DNA of 64,000 nt from Trichostrongylus colubriformis. Taxonomy: Eukaryota > Nematoda > Chromadorea > Rhabditida > Trichostrongylidae. The position numbers were made by a program, and so were the translations under genes. Position 1 is the stretch's first letter; each line of letters begins with the position of its first letter. Shown one piece after another: positions 1-12,600 of this stretch. The notes beneath the pieces are model-generated. The model did no database searches. It was given only the letters and a program-made list of their open reading frames with translations, and was not told where the DNA came from. The stretch is from assembly GCA_963978905.1 (NCBI GenBank), contig OZ022260.1, positions 44,289,551 through 44,353,550 of the forward strand. Reading direction: 5' to 3'.

Positions 1-1255
1 CGCTTCAAGGATTAGCCGATCGGTGCTCTCGGAACAGTACCTTCTGAGAAAAGTTTCAAACCCTCGAGTTTGGGACCCTGCAGCGTTTGCATTATTTCGT
101 GTGGCGCTTGACATAAGGGCCTTAATTCAGAGCTCTTGAGAAGTTGGACGGCTAGCTCTCTCAGAAAATCGGCGCGAAACATTCTGAAACCGAAAGGTAG
201 GCAGATCAATACTGTTCAGTTTCCGTGATAGTTGAATCCTTACTATCTCGTGTGTAGACACTCAATGGATATCTGAACATATCTTCAGAGCTGAAGACTG
301 CGTCTATCGGCGCTGTTTCCTATAGCCGATATCGATCGCCATGATCGGAAGACATCAGAAATAGTGTAAGGAATTTTTAGACAGCTTATCGACCCTAGTC
401 CAAACATTGTGTTGTGGGAATTTTCCAAGAGATATAACCCGCGTCTTCCCTTTCCTCACCAACCCCCTTCTTTGACGGTTCCCGTGAAAGTGCTTGACCT
501 GCTTGTCGCAGTAAGATTCAGGGAAATTAAAGAATAAGAGTCAATCATCCTGCACTGCGGGCTGCGGTAGTGGCGAGTCGCATAGATTTCAAGGTACATT
601 TATGCTATACTATGGTCTGCAGTTAAATAAAAGCAAGTTGAATAGACCATTCGTTCCATGTAGATTATGCTGCGTTATCAGGGATCACTAGCATAGCTTG
701 CCAAGGGAAAAGCTGTGTTCAGCTGTTGAGCTCTCATTCATCCATTGTCCATTATTATACGTTGGTGTCATCTTAACCAAGTGAATGCATCGCGAGTGCG
801 AATTTTGAAAGACAACTAGATATCATTTTGGAGGCAACAAAATGGATACTTTGGATGTACTGGAAAGCGAAATCTGATTTCTATAAATGTCTGCTAGGGT
901 TCAAAGAAACGGTTTGTGGCGCCATTAGTGGTGAAAGCGGCGCAACTGCTACCCTACAGGCTTTTTTCCGAGTTTTTCCCTTTTTATATGTGGTCTCATG
1001 GGTGAAGTGCAGCTCATGACCGCCATACATCACAGATCCGTGGATCCAGTCGATACATATATGGTAGAGTGCTTCAGAAGACGGCCCTTTTGGGTCAGTG
1101 TTAAGTTTAAATTGTATCCTCTATTAGCGCACCTCAATCTAACCTTTATGGTTGTGAACAGCTTAGAGAGGTTTATGAATATTCAAGTTTGCTGGCCCAA
1201 ACTACTGCCTCTTCCAGTTCTGTATGCTTTTGAATTTTTTGTAGGGGGGAGTTGT

Positions 1256-1315
1256 ATTGGATGGATTCAAAAGCATTCCCAAAGTAAGGGGGGAATGCTT
1301 TTGAATCCATCCAAT
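1256..1315. repeat. Perfect inverted repeat, 25-bp arms, 10-bp loop
   Basis: Arms 1256-1280 and 1291-1315 are exact reverse complements over 25 bases. The left arm begins ATTGGATGGATTC and ends in CCC. The loop is A/G-rich. No TA or longer target duplication is obvious at the ends. It could be a tiny foldback MITE or a hairpin RNA precursor, and the sequence alone does not decide. Confidence 0.85.
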
Positions 1316-3981
1316 TTTTGAAGGCGCCGTACCAGGTAACGATATGACTGATAGCTCTCGGGCAAGTAATAGAGATAATAGACGGTATTGGGGCTGCAGT
1401 AGCTCACTGCCTAAGTAGCAACCGCTTCGCACATTTGACACCTTTAGTGGTTTCCTTTTTCGGTTACGACATTATCAACTCAGTTACATCGAATGAAGTT
1501 GATTGTTCGAGCCATGTTCTCCAGTGAAAGAAAAGAGCAGTGAACAAAATATCTGACTGACGGCTGTTCAGTGTATGTGCAGTGTGACATGTAAGAAATC
1601 CTTCCGTTGGAGCTTAGGCGCCTGCTTTGGGTGCGAGGGGAAAAATTGAGAAATGGGCCCAGCAATGCCTTCTCTGCTGCTATTCGTGCGCTTAGGAGAA
1701 GTAGTTGCACAATTTTTCGTGGCAGTTTACACATTTTTAATAGCTACACTTCTTTCTCAGAGATGTACTAATGGCGATCTTAGTTTGAATTCTGCATTTA
1801 TCTTCAGGGATTTTTCGGTGTTTGAGTATATGTAAGAGATCTTTCACTTCAAGCAAGGTGTCACGGTCTAGTATAAGTGGAAATCTGGCACCAAAGTAAG
1901 GGGTAGGTCAGTTTTAACGAAAATTGGGCTGTGGCAATGGTCGCTATGAGCACCGTTGATTTCCCTGATGCTAATGCGCTTGTATGTATTGGTCACTCAG
2001 AGAAAAACGGTGTACTCACTTTCTGGATTCGGTCGAACTGTATCGATTTTAAGGTTGACAAAGTGGCAGGTCATGTTGACTCAAATTGACCGAACCGGCT
2101 GACTTGTAATTTGATCACTATATTTTACTTCGGAAAAAAACAGTCAACCATTCACGTACTTACTCTCGACCTCTTCTGGAGATTCCATTAACTGGTTGAT
2201 CGCAAAGTTGCGAGTCATTTCCTAATTGTGTTTTCGAGAGTAGAGGGGTTCATTTAGATAAAAATTTTCCTTCTGAATTTGGTTTGCATGGATCATTCGA
2301 AAGGTTCTTTGCTCTAGCAATAATTGTTTCGCTTTTAGTTTTAGTGTGATTCAAATTGAATTTCAGGTTCATGGATGAGGTTCGAGTCGACATTGCTACA
2401 AAATTTGTTTCTCAGCAGAAGTTGACGAACTCGGCCATTTAAAAGTACCGCTGTAGAGCAAATAAATTTCTTTTGATTGTTGTGCGGTGTGATGTACAAA
2501 TGTGCAATACTACAGGAAAAATTTTCATTTGAAGTCACATTACTCACGGACAGAACCGATATTCTTATCGTTCTTGTATTGTTACTCATTAGGTTGAGAA
2601 ATAAAATCCCCCCCCCCCCGTTTTTTGTTTTTTTTGTTCTCTGTTTTTCTTTATTGTTCCTTTCGTCTTTCGACAAAGTTTATATATGTTTTCGATAGAG
2701 CTTTTTCAGCTCTACAAAATGGTACTGCCTTCAAGACTGGTGTTTTTTTTGGTTCACAAAGGTGCACTTTCAGTATCTTTCTTCCTCGCCTACCGTCGAG
2801 ATTGAAGGGAACGTTCATATTTGTATTCAATAAAGTTTTTTTGTTCTACAAAATGATGCCACTAGTCTTTCAAATACTTTCACAGTTTGATATTCCTGAG
2901 GCGTAGAAATGGGATATTCAGTAAGGGACCACCCGAATTTTTTCGCAAAAAAACGAGGTTTCACCAAACAGTTTGGTCGTTAAAAAAACCGCTCACTTAT
3001 AAATAATAGTTGATGGCTCAGGGACGTCTTTTTCCCATATTTGATCCCATCTGATGTGGAAAAGGTCAGTCTCATTTCGAAACCTTATAAATATTAGGCA
3101 ATCGAAAAAGAGATGGTAGCGCTTGCAACCACGCCTTGCCGGCGCAAGGTATGAACGCATCCAGAAAGTCTCGGTTAAAATCCCTTCCCGAATACTGCAC
3201 AAGACTTGCGGAAAGTTTGATAACGCCCGAGCAGGGAGAAACTGAGGTCACTGGGATTTCGATGGGTGCAAGATGTTGGTTGGCCTAGCGCAAGCCATCC
3301 GGTGCATCATCGTAATAGGGGCGAAACTGAAAGTCGGTGAAGAAGAAAGCAAGTTTCTGTTGGCGGATCGTGTGAAAACGATTATGCAATTTCGCTCTGT
3401 CCGAAAAGGAGTTTTGACGGAAAAATCAGTGAAGTACTCTCTCCTCGCTTTCCTGTATTAGGTTCATAACGGAGAGCTCTGAGTGATCACATCAAATTCC
3501 GTGCATTCTCTCTTTAGCGATACACAGCCTTTTAGGAACATCTCAACCTCCCTATCCCGTTTCATTTCCTTCAACCAGGTATAAGTTGAACCAGGTTCAA
3601 GCAAGGATTGAGGAAATTTTAGCGGTGGTCGTATCTATACGAGAAAAGGATTGCTCGAGCTGTCCTCAGCATCCTATTTGCTTATAGTGATTTTGAAAGT
3701 GATTAAGAAGTCTTAGGAGAGAGTCGTTCATTGATACACATACTTTTACTGGGTAGTAATATAATAATGAACTGATGAACGAACGATCTTTTTTAGAGAG
3801 GCATGTTCAGTATCAACAATATCTGTTGTGGAAGTGACGACTTAATATCCAAGACAGATTAAAGGAAGTCATATTTCTAGAAAAAGGATTCCTATTGCAA
3901 AGCTTAAAGCTAGGTACAGGTCAAGTGTGTTCGTTAGTTATTGTCAACGTTAGTAGTATTATTCCTGGAACCTGATCGGAT

Positions 3982-4212
3982 GTGTACCCTTATGTCAGGA
4001 TTTTGCACGACGACGAGCGGCGTGCGACGCAGTGTGTGCGAGCTATGCGCGTCACGGTAGTTGGGTCTTGGAACGATTACGCGTCATGCTAGGGGCGCGA
4101 TACGCAGCTGATTTGTAAACGCTTTGCGACCCAACAACATGGCGCGTTTAGCTCGTCCACATGCTTCGCTTGCGACATGCCACGGTGCGAAATCCTGACG
4201 TAAGGGTACACA
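3982..4212. mobile_element. MITE family A, copy 1
   Basis: A ~230 bp element starts GTGTACCCTTATGTCAGGAT and ends with the inverted form (ATCCTGACGTAAGGGTACAC). The GC-rich interior shares long stretches with a second copy at 33667-33906, including GAGCGGCGTGCGACGCAGTG. It has no coding capacity, so it is a non-autonomous terminal-inverted-repeat element. Confidence 0.85.
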
Positions 4213-4719
4213 CTCAACCTAATCATGTTCATGCTTTGCGAGGTATCTTCTATGTACTTAGCTATATTTCCTCCTTGTCATTTTTCATCAGTGCAGTTGT
4301 CAACTAAAAACCTGACCCATACGAAGCATAGAAAGTGCTTTATGAAGTTGAAGGCCCGTTCTCCGAGCCTTCGAGACCAATGGAATCATCAAGCTAGATG
4401 AAACAGTGCAATCTGTTCTAGGCATAACAGTCATAATTAAGAAACGCCTCGTAAGAAACAAACTGTTACCGTATCAGCAAAACGTCGAAAGCGTTTGCCG
4501 TAAAAGCTGTTCCCGCTGAAGTTCACGTGATACTGTATTAGAAGTTGCTCGTCAGGTGACATGTTCATTATGAAGCTCCCAGTAGAATTGACGCTAATTG
4601 TGGACTTAGAAACACTGTGAGGGCAGCAACGTTGTCAGGGTAACTTATAAACTATTCTCAGGGGAGAGGATAAATCGTGCATCGTTTTACAAATCAGACA
4701 TTATTTTCTTATACCAGGA

Positions 4720-5015
4720 CTTAAAGGCAGTGGTAAGGGTAGCTAGCGCCAAGTATCAAAACGTTATTGAATGCGAAAGTCTAGTTGCTTACTAGTACGA
4801 AGTGAAAAAAACGGAATAAGATGGTTGAAAACCCAAGAATAAGACCCTCTCTCCACCGCTGACTATGAAAGGAGGCGGGGGCTGCGTTAGCAAAAGGATA
4901 GGTCCTTGTTCTAATGAGAGGCAGCTGTCAAAAAAGACGGCCCTTGCAAAGCTCAGGGGGCTCCTTTTCATCGGAAATTTCGCCACAAATAGTCTTCTTG
5001 AACCAGCATCTTTCC
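4720..5015 (-). mobile_element. Family C repeat, diverged fragment
   Basis: It contains the family C end signatures: TTAAAGGCAGTGGTAAGGGT, a block ACCCAAGAATAAGACCC, and near 4975 the phrase AATTTCGCCACAAATAG followed by TCTTCTTGAACC. The same phrases recur at 29345-29900, 39966-40535 and 57480-57765. It is an old, mutated copy without a usable reading frame. Confidence 0.6.
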
Positions 5016-5364
5016 TTTAAATGACCCACTTTAGCGCTTCTCATTCCTCACATAACCCCTTCCACTGCCTCTAAGTAACTCCAGTAAGCGAGGTCGTTTT
5101 CATTTGCTGATCCTACCACATGTAGAACCGTAATGTGCAGCATTAAACCAGCCCAGGCGCTATTGCAGCTGCTCAGGCGCTGAACAAAAGTTGCATAATG
5201 TGCTGTGGTGGTCATCTGCGGATGGTGAGAAGTGCTTCCACTCCACTCATCGAGGCGCCGACAATGCGTAGATTCGAGAGATACAGCAATTTCAAATAAG
5301 TGGTGGATTATTCAGCTGATGGTCGCCTTTTACTTCGGATCATTCAGTTTTACGGTTTAAACAT

Positions 5365-5435
5365 TTTCAAAGGAATCGTCCACGGAAAAATGAGTTTTTG
5401 TGTTACCCATATGTTTAGGTTGTATTTACTCAATA
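5365..5435. mobile_element. Family B foldback, one terminal arm only
   Basis: AAGGAATCGTCCACGG followed by GTGTTACCCATATGTTTAGG matches the terminal arm of the complete family B copies at 25520-25965 and 28635-28990. The opposite arm is not found nearby, so this is a truncated or decayed copy. Confidence 0.6.
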
Positions 5436-6666
5436 ACTGATCGGAATTGATTGAGACTTCAATCACTCTTCACATGTTCGAAGGATTAATAAAGCCCTCG
5501 AGCGCGGAACAGCCTAGCGACAAAAACCGAAAGCAGGGCTACCGTGGCTATGGCTCCATGTAAAAGTTCCGCTACCTTCCCACTGCGATTGCTCGTCCGC
5601 CAGAATTATGTCTCTATCATACGGGCCCAGCTAGTACACATGTTTACTAATAAAACTATTGGAACCGTAATAATATTTCATCTCCTGAAGTATAGATCTC
5701 AAAGCTTTAGTCAGAAAGATTATCTAACGGGTTTGGGGTCTCAAAAAACCATCTCTTTGCTCTAGTGAAGGTTTCTGCAAAGGGGATGTTTTGTTGGTCG
5801 GGTCAAATTAGCTTTAGTGCATGGTGGCATATGCTCTATCAAACATGCACGGCATTCTACCTAGAATAATTCGATCAAAGCGGACGCGTCCTGCTCTCCA
5901 TACAATCCAGCATATGCCGGAAAAATGCCTGGAAACGACAGGCTGCGCACAGATCAGGGCTGATGCTGCTGTTATAAAATCAAGTACTTGGAGCCTTGCT
6001 AAAGATACGAGACTCTTTGAAATTTTGAGATTTTATTGCCCTTTTCGTTTTCGAGAAATGAGTCAATTGCCCATCCAGTAATCGCACTAAATCGAATGTT
6101 AAATTAATGCTTTTAACAATAATCCTTGTCTAGTTGGGACTAGTATGGGAAATAGTATAATCGAACCATCGCGCAATGCATCGAAGGGTGAGGATCATAT
6201 ATTTTCAAGAGGATGTGCCTCCCCATGCAAGTACGGAACAGCTTTATCATCGAAGTTGGGATTTCTGAAGGCCTGCGTGTGTGCCGCTCCAGCTTTAACC
6301 AGCCACCACGATCGTAGTTAGGGACAGGGACGGATGCGGTCCGTAAGATTGGTTATCTCTCAAAAAGCCTCCGGAAAAGTGGAAGAAACCACTTTCAGAA
6401 GAGATCCGTCTCTGATTCACTGGAGCCTTCAGATGAAGCACGTCCATTACCATGCCATCGTCGAAGTCAACTAAACGTTGAAACTATGGTAACATGATAG
6501 CCCATAAACCGTTCATCAAGTCGTCGACAGAGGACAGCTGCTGTCCCCGCCTTGCTATCGTCTCCACCAATCACGGACGCTATACGTAGGCAAGCCGCGC
6601 CCCTTTTATGTAAGTGCACTCATCTGTCACTAATATACAACCACACATACGTACGCACTACACAAC

Positions 6667-6691
6667 ATGGACAACCTCACCAGAACACCCA
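6667..6691 (+). CDS. ceh-8: ceh-8 exon 1 (start codon)
   Basis: It encodes MDNLTRTP plus one base, then the donor gtgagt at 6692. The single leftover A joins the TG that opens exon 2 to make an in-frame Met. This phase match, together with the gtgagt donor, is why I chose this ATG. No upstream AG acceptor lies close by, so the 5' UTR probably continues upstream. Confidence 0.7.
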
Positions 6692-9600
6692 GTGAGTTTT
6701 GCAATTTGCACTCCAATTCACTTACTTAAGTTATTTAATCACGCGTGCAATAAATACATAATCGAATTTTGATGTTATAGAGCATAATCGTTCCAGAAAG
6801 ATACATTTATTGACTAATAGGGGTGCGACCAACGTGTATTTGTGTTCCGCATATCAAATTGGTTATCATAATTTTATAACTAGATAACCGTATTTGGAGA
6901 AATTAGCATGCGAACAGAGGGTGCGCCGTCAGTTGTTACATGGCTTTTCCTCTGCACATACGCCTGTCCCATCAAAGGTCCATCAGCCCTATTTCTCCAG
7001 TGTCTCGAATGTTTTTGAGCCCCTCTCCCGGAAATTCTTTTTAACCAAAAACTACAGCCCTCATGTGCGCAACTTCGTTCATTTTACCAGAATTATCATT
7101 TGCCTTGCAGTGATCTCGCCTTATGACCATCCACTCGACATCAAACAGGATCCAGCAGAGAAGCGACATGAAAAGGTGAGCGAATAGAGAGACGATGACC
7201 TATCACACTGCAGAGTAATTGAAAAAAGAAACTGCAGACATTCTATTCCGTACTTCGGTACGATCGTCAATAAAGAAAAAATATTTTTTGGATGCTATTC
7301 GATGGAATATCCTTAAAGAGAAAACCACCAGTGTTTGATACATACAAATTATTCCGCCGAGTTGCTCTCGTCAAATCGCGCTTCACCATGAGTTGCACCT
7401 GGCCACTTAGGACCATCTTTTTTGCGGGTTACATGATAGCGTCGATTTCTGAGAATTAAAGCTGTAAGGATACGTTTGCGAATATGGAGAACAACATACA
7501 TATCTATCAGTCATTGTACCACTGAAAAAATGGTGCGTGTTCCAACACCTCTACTGATATAATCCAGTAATCAGCACCGAGTACTAGTTTAAGTGGAAAA
7601 TGTTACCGTTAAGGTTATTAAAAAATACTATAAGAAGTGCGTGCACATGTATAACGCACAAACAGTGAATTTGTTTTGTCTGTGCTTGTTGCATATGCTG
7701 TTCAAAAGCGAGTTGCCAAAATCCTATCTATCTACTTACTGAAGGAGAGGGGTCCCAGAAAGATATGTTATTCTCCATATTCGGAAACATGGAGCATTTG
7801 ACACGGTGCCTTTGCGTACTGCATTGAATCCAGTGGTTCGCTGCGAAGATTCTCGAAAGCTTTGTCTTACAGGAATCGAAGAAGCAACGCCGAAATCGCA
7901 CCACTTTCACCACCTTTCAATTGCATGAGCTGGAACAGGCTTTCGAGCAAAGTCACTATCCGGATGTTTATGCTCGTGAACAACTCGCCAACAAAGTGAA
8001 GCTGCCTGAAGTCCGTGTTCAGGTTAGAATAGAGTCATAACACAGAGATAGAGAATACTCCGACTAGAATGGTGGAAATTCTGTTCATACTTGTAACAAG
8101 TATGTTTATTCATAGGCAAAAGCTTAGCAAGCAGCTATCAAAAATCGAAAATATCAATATCAATATGTGTTCATACTTTTGGATCGCAGGAATCGCGTAT
8201 TCTGCATCTTGTCTGAGCATTATTTACGGCACGCGTTTCCGATACACAAAAGTTTTCATTGACATCTCTTGAAACCAAAGAAATGGATCTGCAGGGGCGG
8301 ATCTTGCGAGGGCAATGAATAGGATTTCGGTCAATTTTCGGTTTCGGTCAAGACCCTGAATGTAAGTGTGAGTCAGCGGAGCTGCATGGAGCTCATTATT
8401 TTTAATTTATTGGTAATTTTGTAATTTTGTGATGTGTGATTACAAGCAAACCTATCTTTCGCCTGTAGGAATATTTCTGTGGAAATTTCCTCTCGTCTAA
8501 TAGCTGAACTTTAAACAAATATCATAATTCAGCGAGCAATCCAACGCGCTCAATATTTTTATCCTATAATCATTTTTTGAAGTGTGCTCACCCCACTGGT
8601 ACGTCGTTCCCTTTCGCGACATCCCAGTCCTGTTGATATTAGAATTTCTGAAATAGATCATGAAAATCGTCAAAAAATGGCCAGCGATTGTCTTATGCAT
8701 GATGCGCTGCTTACAATGTATTGATGAGCCAGATCGAGTGTCCGGGCTTACACCCTTCTGGATAGAATCTCGCTGAAGTACAAGGAACTTTTATGGATGT
8801 TTAGGTCTATTTTCTCCAAGTTGAACGCGCAAGAAAATCTAAATTTGTCTTCCGAATTTTGATCCTTGATTAATGATTTTTTGTGATTTTTCTATAAGCG
8901 ATGAGCGACCTAATTTTCTCAGATGAAAAAAGGGTGCTATCGCATTGAGAGGAGGAGAGGCATCCCACTGTAGACATTATTTTTACCTGAGCGTAGAAGT
9001 GGAAAGAAGCCCCTTTTCCTGTCTACTAAGGTTTAGGCAAAAATATACACCTTACTGTGCAGATTGACTCTTTAAAGACCATTCCATGATGCTCAGGGTG
9101 CAACTTTAGAAGATTCCCCCCCCCCATTGCGACTGAAAAAGGTTTTTGGAGTACACATGCCGTAATTCTAATGTGAGCACGCGCGCCTTTTTCTAAACCG
9201 GATAAGTGAAGGATGGATGTGATATCTGGACAGGCAATACCTCCAGAGACAAGGTTCTGCGCGCGAGAAACAGGTTATTGCAGCAATTCATAAGAGTATA
9301 ACTTCCTATTCCCGCTCAGATCTTGTAGTATAACTTCCTATTCCCGCTCAGATCTTGTAGTTCCGCTCGCATGTGGGAGGTAGCGAAAGTTTTACTAGAG
9401 GTGATTCCCCCATCTTGTAATGGTTCTTTCCGTGAAGCTCGAGTCTTAGTTCTTTCTTTTGTATACTGACGTTTTCGGCGGAGTCGTAAGTATCTTTGAA
9501 GCCACTTTTTATATCAACCCAATATTGCCTTTCGAAGTTAACATTTTGCGCGCACGTTGTGCGCAGTATTATGACGTATCATACAGTATCACACAGTATC

Positions 9601-12600
9601 ATACATTATCGTACACAAAACCAGCTGTGTTGTTTCGATTTTCTCACATTCCCACACTTTCACACACTCCACGAACCTACATTCTCTCACGTATTTTACC
9701 ACCACATAGTCGTGAGCGAAAATCTCAACGAGTGATCATAGTAACTATTCGAAGCAACGGCCCTGAGTGCTGGAATTCTTTCATGCTATGCCAAAACTCG
9801 AAATGTCTTTGATAAGCAGTGAACGGTAAGCGATTCGATGAATATTTCTTAATTAAAATTTTGCTACTAAACACAACTGTTTTCCGTACCTCACCATTCC
9901 ACACGAGATCACGAATTACTTGAAGCCTTCCACGTATTAGGGATTCATGCCATCTGTTCGGAGAGATTTTAAGTTCAAGTAAGCAATTCAACGAATAATC
10001 TGCTGTTGAGCTGGCAGTGGTACACAAATACATAGTTCATAGTTTAATACATGAAAAAAATACAAAATGGTAATTTACTGCTGAATCACAAAACTCCCGA
10101 TACTGCCAGCCAAATCTGTTTCTTAGCCGCTGTGACACATTTCTGTCGAGAACTGAGATGTTTTCACTGGATTCTGTTCCTACGGTATTTTGCTATGCTC
10201 CATGCCCGCTCGAATAGTTAGTGTTTTGACGAACGTTGACCGCTGCTATATGAAATCGCAATATCAGAACGATCAACAAATGCTTGCCGTCAGGTGACAA
10301 ACAAAAGGAATGCCAATTCCAAACACCCGGCTGGTATTTCAGGGGCAGGGTTCACATTTACACTCTCCAACTCTGTCAGTCTACTGAGGAATAAATTCGA
10401 AAGGCCCAAGTTTCCTCAAAAATCTACCGAATCCCATAGCATACCAAGCATATCAACACTCGGTGTTTTACTGAGAGGCTGTTAGGCGCTGGTTCTTCAC
10501 AGTTTTACCCTGCCCAGTTTGAGTTCTGCAGTTGCTCTTAGTCCTCACTATTCTATTATGGATGCATTCTCGTGAATGATCTTTTTTGGAGGGCTCAACT
10601 ATAAGGATAGGCCTAGCAAAGGGCACGTCGCCGTTACTTGTGGACCTTACTCCTTAACTGCGAGACTCATATAGAATTCAGAGAATATAAATCAACAGCG
10701 GCTCCAGTAAAAGACGAGGCTTTCTCCGGCTGAACCCTCTGAGAACTAACCAGGTCAGCTTCATTTGTGATATCGCCCCATTTGGGACATAAATCCAATT
10801 TCTCTCTTCGTAGAACCTCGGCATCGATATTAGTTTGTACTTCTTCTGTTATGCCAAAGAGGTTGTTAGGTGGAATATTTATTTAAGGCCTAACGTTTCG
10901 GCCAGATCGTCTTCCTCGAAGGCCCAGTCCACCATCACGAGAGTGGGACGCCGCCACTCCGTGTCAGTTGTCGTTCCACCTAACAACCTCTTTGGCATTA
11001 AAGAAGAAGTACAAGCTAACATCGAATTATAATTGTTGTAACGTACTCGGCTAACATTTCCCTAAGCTTACTTGTGCACAGTATCAAATAGATTATCGTG
11101 GTAGCACCAAGAATAACCCACCGTAATCCTAGCAGTTTCTGAAAACCATCCAAATCCAGAAAGTAAAAATCGGACCAATAGCGAATTGGGTTAGTTTCAT
11201 GAATACATCAGGGAGGTGATTACGATGGACGCTGCAGAGCGAACTTCATTGAGAGACTTGCCCCTCTTTGAACCACTCATGACTTTGAACATCGTTGACG
11301 GCAAGCCAAGCAATATGTAGGTTGCCTAGATCTCGCATTCACTTCATTTTCATTCTTGCATTACCTTTTTGCTAAACTATGTCCTATTCGCGTGTTTAAG
11401 CTGAGAAGCCAGTTGTGAACCACATCTGTGAACCGAATTGTCAGGGTCACACCCACTGCCGGTGGGACCTCTTGTGCAGTGCTATAGACGTATTTTGATA
11501 GCGATCGATTAGGAAAAATGGTGGCTTGTACTGCAGTGTGGCACATCTACAAATGGCATCGAACCTTCTAGAATGGTAATGGCGATGTCTGGTCAAAAGT
11601 CCTGAAACCAGTCCTGAAACCTGAAACTACATCTGTGGACCCATGATCGAAGGGTAGGGTGGCACCCACTGCCGGTGGGAATCAATCCTCAATCGTATCA
11701 CTGCTGAAAACTGAAACCGTATGAAGAAGATAGCGCGATGAGAGACGGACTATTTTTTATTTTTTTTAACAAAGTGGCAGCGATATCTGAGACTACCTGT
11801 GGCTAGTGCCACTCAAGAGTTTTTTTTATAGTTTCTTGTAGCTGTATGTCATAGCACGGAGAAAAGGGAAATGGCACTTGTGTGATCACTGACTCTAATT
11901 CTTGCCTTTCCAATAACTAAAACTTTTCACGATTTCCCCGTATGCTTCCCATACGCCAGCATTCTCAATCCATTGAAGAGAATTGACAGCATTATAATGG
12001 AATGAACGTGTTAGGCCAAAAGGCAACTGTTTCATCTGTGAGCGTGTCCCGTGAGACTTACTGTAAGTGGAGTGCCGTCGTAGGCACTTTCTTCTTTCAC
12101 ACGCCGTTGCTTTAATCGTTTAATCACAACAGCGCGCATAGAGACACACCTCCTCCATAATCCGACAGTAATGCTACAGTAATTCGAGTCACGTCACGGT
12201 CATCTCTACTGTTTCGCCACAAAGACATGGGATTAGCGTTAATGATGTGTCCTGAACATGGGACAAAAGGGAACTCTTCCAAGAAAGCGGTATGCGTCAT
12301 CTCATACACGTACGAGTACATTTATCGACAAGGGAATTTCAAGTGAATGTTTGCTTTTTGGGTTTGTATGGAAGAATTTCCGTCCGATTTTCTTCGTTAG
12401 AAGCGTGTCTGACTTTTGAGTATACCTTTTAGTATACTTTTTCTACATATGTTGGTGATCGTAGTTTCAAGGTTTATTTTTGATGTTCCACTGTATTTGG
12501 AATTACCTATTACAATTACGTGGGCTGCTGCTTACGTCAATAAATACACAAACAAACAAACTTTCTCAACAGCACAGTTCATTTCCAAGCACGACAGCCG

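Larger units (their letters stand above)
1..6666. other. Upstream spacer of the Rx/ceh-8 gene
   Basis: I find no exon chain here with coding content plus matching splice sites. The stretch holds a perfect 25-bp-arm hairpin (1256-1315), one ~230 bp MITE (3982-4212) and remnants of two repeat families (4720-5015 and 5365-5435). The remainder is unique-looking AT-rich DNA. The promoter and 5' UTR of the homeobox gene should lie in its last kilobase, but I recognise no specific element there. Confidence 0.6.
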
